From the NCBI GenBank assembly GCA_030614945.1, contig JAUXAH010000062.1, positions 1 to 9,126 of the forward strand: 9,126 nt of DNA. The letters run 5' to 3'. How positions within the stretch are numbered: position 1 is the first letter of the stretch; each line of letters opens with the position of its first letter. The notes under the pieces were generated by a model. That model did no database searches and was not told the DNA's origin. It was given only the letters and a program-made list of their open reading frames with translations. A program made the position numbers and the translations under genes. Below, in pieces: positions 6,265 through 9,126 of this stretch. Source of the DNA: Phycisphaerae bacterium (GTDB lineage Bacteria; Planctomycetota; Phycisphaerae; Sedimentisphaerales; SG8-4).

Positions 6265-7269
6265 ATGCGAGTTACATGGCGTGGTTTGGAGTTGCCGACT
6301 TGTGTTGAACAAGACACGACGGTATCGAACGATAAATATAGCCGGTTTTTTATCGAGCCTTTCGAGCGTGGTTTCGGCACTACTATCGGTAACAGCTTAA
6401 GACGCGTATTGCTTTCCTCTTTGGAAGGTAGTGCCGTAACATCCATCAAAATAGCAAACGTTGACCATGAATTTTCCTCGATAAGTGGGGTGATGGAGGA
6501 TACCACCGGTATCGTTTTGAATGTTAAGAATCTTGTCATTCGGCTTCACGGCCAGGGCCCGAAGACAATGAAGGTTTCGGCAAAAAAAGCCGGGGCTATA
6601 ACTGCAGCCGATATAGTTGCAGACCCGGCCATAGAAGTCATAAACAAAGATATGGTGTTGGCCACTTTGACTGAAAATGTAAAATTTGAAATGGAAATGG
6701 TAGTTGAGAACGGCCGTGGTTATCTGCCGGCTTCCGAACGAATCGCTGATGCTGACAGATTCGACCAGGAAATCGGAAGAGTACTGCTCGATGCCGTATA
6801 TTCGCCGGTTACGAGAGTTCGCTACACAACCGAAGACACACGCGTAGGCCAGCGGACCAATTATGACAAGCTGATTCTGGAGATTTGGACCAACGGAACA
6901 ATCACCCCTGAAATGGCGCTGGTAGAGGCCGCCAAGATATTGCGAAAGCACATCAATCCGTTCGTACAGTATTTCGAGATTGGAGAAGAAACCGTTGCCG
7001 CTCAGATTGTCAAAAAAGTGCCGGAAGAAGAAGCGGTTGATGAGGAATTAGTCGAAAAACTAAAAATCCCCATTCAGGAGTTGGAGTTGTCGGTAAGAGC
7101 GAATAACTGTCTTGAATCGGTGAAAATGGAAACGGTCGGCCAGTTAGTGAAAATGACAGACGCTGACTTGCTAAAAATTCGCAGCTTCGGTAAAACTTCT
7201 CTGCGGGAAGTCAAAAGAAAGCTTGCCGATATAGGTTTGTCTTTAGGGATGACGGATATAGATGATTAA
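6265..7269 (+). CDS. rpoA: DNA-directed RNA polymerase subunit alpha
   Basis: Alpha dimerises to nucleate RNA polymerase assembly and contacts UP elements and activators. The 334-residue product is of normal length (329 in E. coli). The N-terminal domain (about 1-245) has the dimer and assembly region ERGFGTTIGNSLRRVLLSSL (34-53) and the late motif LVEAAKILRKHINPF (219-233). An acidic linker (about 250-263) leads to the C-terminal domain (about 265-334). That domain carries LSVRANNCL, in which Arg278 matches the DNA-contacting Arg265 of E. coli, and a helix-hairpin-helix around RSFGKTSLREVKRKL. GGGAGG (6254-6259), 5 nt before the ATG, is the strongest ribosome-binding site in the window. The 63-nt gap to rplQ is free of repeats. 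Confidence 0.98.
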   Translation: MRVTWRGLELPTCVEQDTTVSNDKYSRFFIEPFERGFGTTIGNSLRRVLLSSLEGSAVTSIKIANVDHEFSSISGVMEDTTGIVLNVKNLVIRLHGQGPKTMKVSAKKAGAITAADIVADPAIEVINKDMVLATLTENVKFEMEMVVENGRGYLPASERIADADRFDQEIGRVLLDAVYSPVTRVRYTTEDTRVGQRTNYDKLILEIWTNGTITPEMALVEAAKILRKHINPFVQYFEIGEETVAAQIVKKVPEEEAVDEELVEKLKIPIQELELSVRANNCLESVKMETVGQLVKMTDADLLKIRSFGKTSLREVKRKLADIGLSLGMTDIDD

Positions 7270-7332
7270 TTTCGATAGTTTAGTTTAATGACAGTTGCAC
7301 ACAGTAGCACCAGATAAGAGGAATTTAAGCGT

Positions 7333-7878
7333 ATGCGTCATAGAGTGGCAGGGCGCCGGTTAAGTCGAACACGTGAACATCGTCTGGCTATGCGAAGAAA
7401 TTTGGTCGCTTCGCTCATCCAGCACGAGACGGTTTCAACGACGATCGAAAAGGCCAAAGAGGTAAAAGCCTTTGCCGAAAAGTTGATTACACTGGCTAAG
7501 AAAGGCACATTGTCAGCCAGACGCAGGGCCATTGCCCTGCTCGGCAATCGGGTCATCTACAGTTATGAAGACGGCAAAGCAGTCAAGAAAGGCACGATAA
7601 TCGGAAAGTTGTTTAGCGAACTTGGCCCACGATACCTTGACAGGCCGGGCGGTTATACGAGAATTATCCGTCTGTCCTTAAGGAGGGTGGGTGATAACGG
7701 CCAACTCGTCTTGCTGCAGTTCGTGGGCAAGGACGAGGGCTTAAAAAAAGAACGCAGAGCCGCTGCAAAAAAGGGCTCTCGTAAAAAGGCCAAAAAAGCT
7801 GTCGAAGTCGAAGAGATTGCCGAAGCCGAAGAGACTACCGAAAGCAGCAGCCAGGAAGACCAGGCCGACCAGCAGTAG
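7333..7878 (+). CDS. rplQ: 50S ribosomal protein L17 with long charged C-terminal tail
   Basis: L17 binds 23S rRNA near the tunnel exit of the large subunit. Residues 1-134 are a standard L17: MRHRVAGRRLSRTREHR at the start, then TVSTTIEKAKEVK (33-45) and GGYTRIIRLSLRRVGDN (106-122). The protein then continues to 181 residues, against about 115-130 in many bacteria. The extra tail is basic (Lys/Arg/Ala, about 138-157), then acidic and Ser/Gln-rich (158-181), and is probably disordered. AGAGGA (7317-7322) lies 10 nt before ATG 7333. Last position in the alpha operon after rpoA is the standard one. Base use in the tail is like the rest of the gene, with no sign of a frameshift. Confidence 0.96.
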   Translation: MRHRVAGRRLSRTREHRLAMRRNLVASLIQHETVSTTIEKAKEVKAFAEKLITLAKKGTLSARRRAIALLGNRVIYSYEDGKAVKKGTIIGKLFSELGPRYLDRPGGYTRIIRLSLRRVGDNGQLVLLQFVGKDEGLKKERRAAAKKGSRKKAKKAVEVEEIAEAEETTESSSQEDQADQQ

Positions 7879-7883
7879 TAACC

Positions 7884-7899
7884 TATCCTTTGGAGGATA
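7884..7899 (+). promoter_or_regulatory. Small stem-loop enclosing the ribosome-binding site of the HIT gene
   Basis: TATCCT (7884-7889) pairs with AGGATA (7894-7899) around a TTGG loop. The GGAGG at 7892-7896 is mostly within this hairpin. It could dampen initiation unless the upstream ribosome finishing rplQ opens it. Only the complementarity is seen; the effect is inferred. Confidence 0.4.
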
Positions 7900-7907
7900 A
7901 CCGTAGA

Positions 7908-8324
7908 ATGAGTGTGGATGATTGTGTCTTTTGTAAGATGGTAGCTGGACAGATTCCGGTTACAAAGATTTACGAAGACGAAGTCGTTCTTGCTTTTTTG
8001 GATATTGGCCCCGTAAGTGATGGCCATACTCTGGTGATTCCCAGGCAGCACTTTGAAAAATTACACGATTGTCCGGCTGAACTTTTAGGCCAGGTCGGTT
8101 CACGTCTCGGCAAAATCGCCAGAGCCGTCGCCGCCGCAATGAGTTCTGACGGCTATAATGTATTGTGCAATAATGGCAGGGCCGCCGGCCAGTTTGTTGA
8201 GCATTTGCATTTTCATATAATACCTCGCAATACCGGCGATGGTGTCTTTGACCGCTGGCCTTCTTATAAATATCAAGCCGGTAAGATTGAGGCAATCGCC
8301 GCCGGGATTCGAGAAAATCTATAA
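7908..8324 (+). CDS. HIT family protein (Hint-like nucleotide hydrolase)
   Basis: HIT proteins hydrolyse or transfer nucleotides from adenylated or dinucleotide substrates. From ATG 7908 the product has 138 residues, normal for the Hint branch. It has the N-terminal CVFCK (Cys6, Cys9), GHTLVIPRQHF (39-49) and the histidine triad EHLHFHIIPR with His99, His101 and His103; His101 is the expected nucleophile. Cys6, Cys9, His48 and His99 could bind zinc, as in zinc-containing bacterial HIT proteins. An upstream TTG at 7890 overlaps the GGAGG (7892-7896) and is an unlikely start, although the spacing from GGAGG to ATG 7908 is long (11 nt). The gene follows rplQ by 29 nt and is probably co-transcribed. 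The exact substrate cannot be told from sequence. Confidence 0.93.
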   Translation: MSVDDCVFCKMVAGQIPVTKIYEDEVVLAFLDIGPVSDGHTLVIPRQHFEKLHDCPAELLGQVGSRLGKIARAVAAAMSSDGYNVLCNNGRAAGQFVEHLHFHIIPRNTGDGVFDRWPSYKYQAGKIEAIAAGIRENL

Positions 8325-8343
8325 TTTCGCCTCGGCGCTCTTG

Positions 8344-8416
8344 ATAAAAAATACTTTTTGTGTTATTTTATTTTTTATTTTACTACGAGATACGCTTCAC
8401 GAAATACGAAAAATGA
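8344..8416. repeat. AT-rich inverted repeat followed by heptanucleotide array (HIT-tRNA gap)
   Basis: ATAAAAAATA (8344-8353) is a perfect inverted match to TATTTTTTAT (8369-8378) with a 15-nt loop. It is followed by the 7-base units GAGATAC at 8387, GCTTCAC at 8394, GAAATAC at 8401 and GAAAAAT at 8408, ending two bases before the tRNA. GCTTCAC is the reverse complement of the GTGAAGC unit seen at 3257, 4484 and 4491. This gap joins the two repeat types found separately elsewhere. The AT stem with its T-run could end transcription after the HIT gene. Confidence 0.75.
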
Positions 8417-8417
8417 C

Positions 8418-8491
8418 CGCGGGGTAGAGCAGTCTGGTAGCTCGTCGGGCCCATAACCCGGAGGTCGCAGGTTCGAATCCTGCCCCCGCTA
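8418..8491 (+). tRNA. Initiator tRNA-Met (CAT anticodon)
   Basis: The sequence folds into a full cloverleaf: acceptor 5' strand 8418-8424, D arm 8427-8443, anticodon arm 8445-8461, T arm 8467-8483, acceptor 3' strand 8484-8490, and discriminator A at 8491. CAT is at 8452-8454. Initiator features are the unpaired first position (C1 facing U72), an A11-U24 pair in the D stem, and three G-C pairs (GGG 8447-8449 with CCC 8457-8459) next to the anticodon loop. Together these suit formylation and P-site entry. The CCA end is not encoded. Unusually, position 33 (8451) is C, where tRNAs almost always have U. Confidence 0.95.
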
Positions 8492-8507
8492 TTTCGTTAA
8501 ATCCAGC

Positions 8508-8533
8508 AAAGCCGGTCTCTTGCGACTGGCTTT
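8508..8533. terminator. Stem-loop after the initiator tRNA, probable terminator
   Basis: AAAGCCGGTC (8508-8517) pairs with GACTGGCTTT (8524-8533) around a 6-nt loop, with one G-U pair. The stem can extend past a small bulge using CAGC (8504-8507) and GCTG (8537-8540). The T-run is short on both strands, so it is a weak intrinsic terminator at best. Its location, 17 nt after the tRNA and between opposing transcription units, suits a two-way terminator or a 3' processing signal. Confidence 0.55.
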
Positions 8534-8692
8534 CTTGCTGCGCAGACCTCTCAATTTTCCGGTTAGGCTTGCCTGGAGCTTGTTTAGGCGTGCCGGTAAT
8601 TGTTCGCGAAATCCTGCCTGATTCGGGCTGAGAGCGGGTTTATCAGTACCACCACGACTTGTGAGAGGCAGGAGGGCAGAGGAGACAAAAGA

Positions 8693-8893
8693 TCAAGATT
8701 GGGCTTCGTCGTCGGTCCGGCTTGACCTTTCTACTACGTGAGACTCGACGAATTTTCTGCGTGTATGGTTAGTATCACCTTGCTTTATCGTACGTGCCGT
8801 CGTGTTCTTTCTGACGAGCTGATACAAAGAGTGAAAAATCAGCCAGATGACAAAGATGCCAGTCAGGATTTTGATTAGCTTGACGAAGAACAC
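8693..8893 (-). CDS. Hypothetical small membrane protein (66 aa)
   Basis: On the - strand GTG at 8893 opens a 66-codon frame ending in TGA (8695-8693). Upstream, AGAGGT lies about 8 nt before the GTG. The product starts FFVKLIKILTGIFVIWLIF, a single strong membrane segment (about 2-20), followed by a hydrophilic, Arg/Lys- then Asp/Glu-rich tail. I do not recognise the family. It could be a real small bitopic protein or a piece of a decayed gene: the same frame stays open for 67 more codons after the TGA, until TAG at 8491-8489, and earlier segments of the frame also look coding. Third positions are fairly C-rich, as in a coding sequence. Confidence 0.45.
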   Translation of the reverse strand: MFFVKLIKILTGIFVIWLIFHSLYQLVRKNTTARTIKQGDTNHTRRKFVESHVVERSSRTDDEAQS

Positions 8894-9022
8894 TATTGCC
8901 GACCTCTGGAAAATACTTCAGGGTCCTTATGTGGTTCCGGCGTTAGCTCGCGCTTCGTAGCCTACTTCGCAGAGTAGTACAGCCTGAAGGCGACGACACA
9001 GCAAATCCGCAAGGGAAAATTC

Positions 9023-9126
9023 TCACTGTTCTACAGACCCGCCCTTAGTTTTAAGTATTTCACCCTTGATTATTTCAAGGAGAGGATTGTCTGTCCCGAG
9101 GATTAGTCTGGTTTTTTCTCCGCCTA
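9023..9126 (-). CDS. C-terminal end of an unidentified protein (start outside window)
   Basis: The - strand frame entering from the right edge encodes 33 codons (9124-9026) and stops at TGA (9025-9023). The peptide includes TRLILGTDNPLLEIIKGEIL and reads like normal protein, with alternating hydrophobic and charged residues. No family is recognised from so short a piece. It is transcribed toward the ribosomal cluster. The same frame continues open for 31 codons after the TGA, to TAA at 8929-8927, so it may instead be the 5' part of a broken gene. The 129 bases between this stop and the small ORF at 8893 hold nothing else I can identify. Confidence 0.45.
   Translation of the reverse strand, partial: GGEKTRLILGTDNPLLEIIKGEILKTKGGSVEQ

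Noticed and set aside
6397..6951. A 184-codon - strand frame opposite rpoA
   Set aside because: It is antisense to a clear RNA polymerase alpha gene, with no ribosome-binding site or recognisable protein pattern; it is a by-product of the codon use of rpoA.
8325..8417. Promoter for the tRNA in the AT-rich gap
   Set aside because: TTGATA- and TATTTT-like strings occur, but in such AT-rich, repetitive sequence they carry no weight.
8239..8427. A 62-codon + strand frame running from the HIT gene into the tRNA
   Set aside because: It overlaps the HIT gene in another frame, the AT-rich repeat and the tRNA 5' half; the product is low-complexity where it crosses the repeat.
8418..8491. Elongator tRNA-Met or tRNA-Ile with CAT anticodon
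   Set aside because: The C1-U72 mismatch, A11-U24 pair and three G-C pairs in the anticodon stem are initiator traits.
8894..9022. A structured small RNA (short hairpin ACTACT/AGTAGG region near 8960-8980)
   Set aside because: Only a 5-bp stem is visible, with no match to 6S, SRP, tmRNA or RNase P RNA patterns.
9069..9085. Hairpin CCTTGA/TCAAGG as a terminator
   Set aside because: The stem is only 6 bp and lies within the coding-like end of the - strand gene; no T-run follows.

Overview
The window is a bacterial ribosomal-protein cluster, the distal part of the spc operon running into the alpha operon, all on the + strand. Gene order is rplR (3' end only), rpsE, rplO, secY, adk, map, infA, rpmJ, rpsM, rpsK, rpsD, rpoA, rplQ. 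A HIT-family hydrolase gene and an initiator tRNA-Met gene follow. Past the tRNA the coding direction switches: the last 0.6 kb holds a cut-off - strand gene end and a small - strand ORF with one membrane segment. A strong stem-loop just after the tRNA fits a terminator.

The genes supply ribosome assembly (S5, L15, L36, S13, S11, S4, L17, L18), translation initiation (IF-1, initiator tRNA), N-terminal Met removal (Map), transcription (RNA polymerase alpha), protein export (SecY) and adenylate balance (Adk). All the + strand protein genes look intact. L36, S4, Adk and the HIT protein all keep their metal-binding residues.

The organism is a bacterium of medium GC. rpmD (L30) is missing from its usual place between rpsE and rplO. 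Together with AT-rich repeat-filled gaps inside an essential operon, this suggests, without proving, a member of the Planctomycetota/PVC group, probably uncultivated.

The most unusual content lies between the genes. Six of the gaps contain short arrays of a degenerate 7-base unit (GAAATAC / GAGATAC / GTGAAGC), usually ending directly at the next start codon or tRNA. The two longest gaps (rpsK-rpsD and rpsD-rpoA), and the gap before the tRNA, contain AT-rich inverted repeats, and in these too the A- and T-tracts recur about every 7 bases. All of these look like one family of 7-bp repeats spread through the operon's gaps. Other oddities are an initiator tRNA with C instead of U at position 33, an S11 with Asp encoded at the site where E. 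coli makes isoaspartate from Asn, a 47-residue charged tail on L17, and a - strand frame broken by several stops, mostly TGA.
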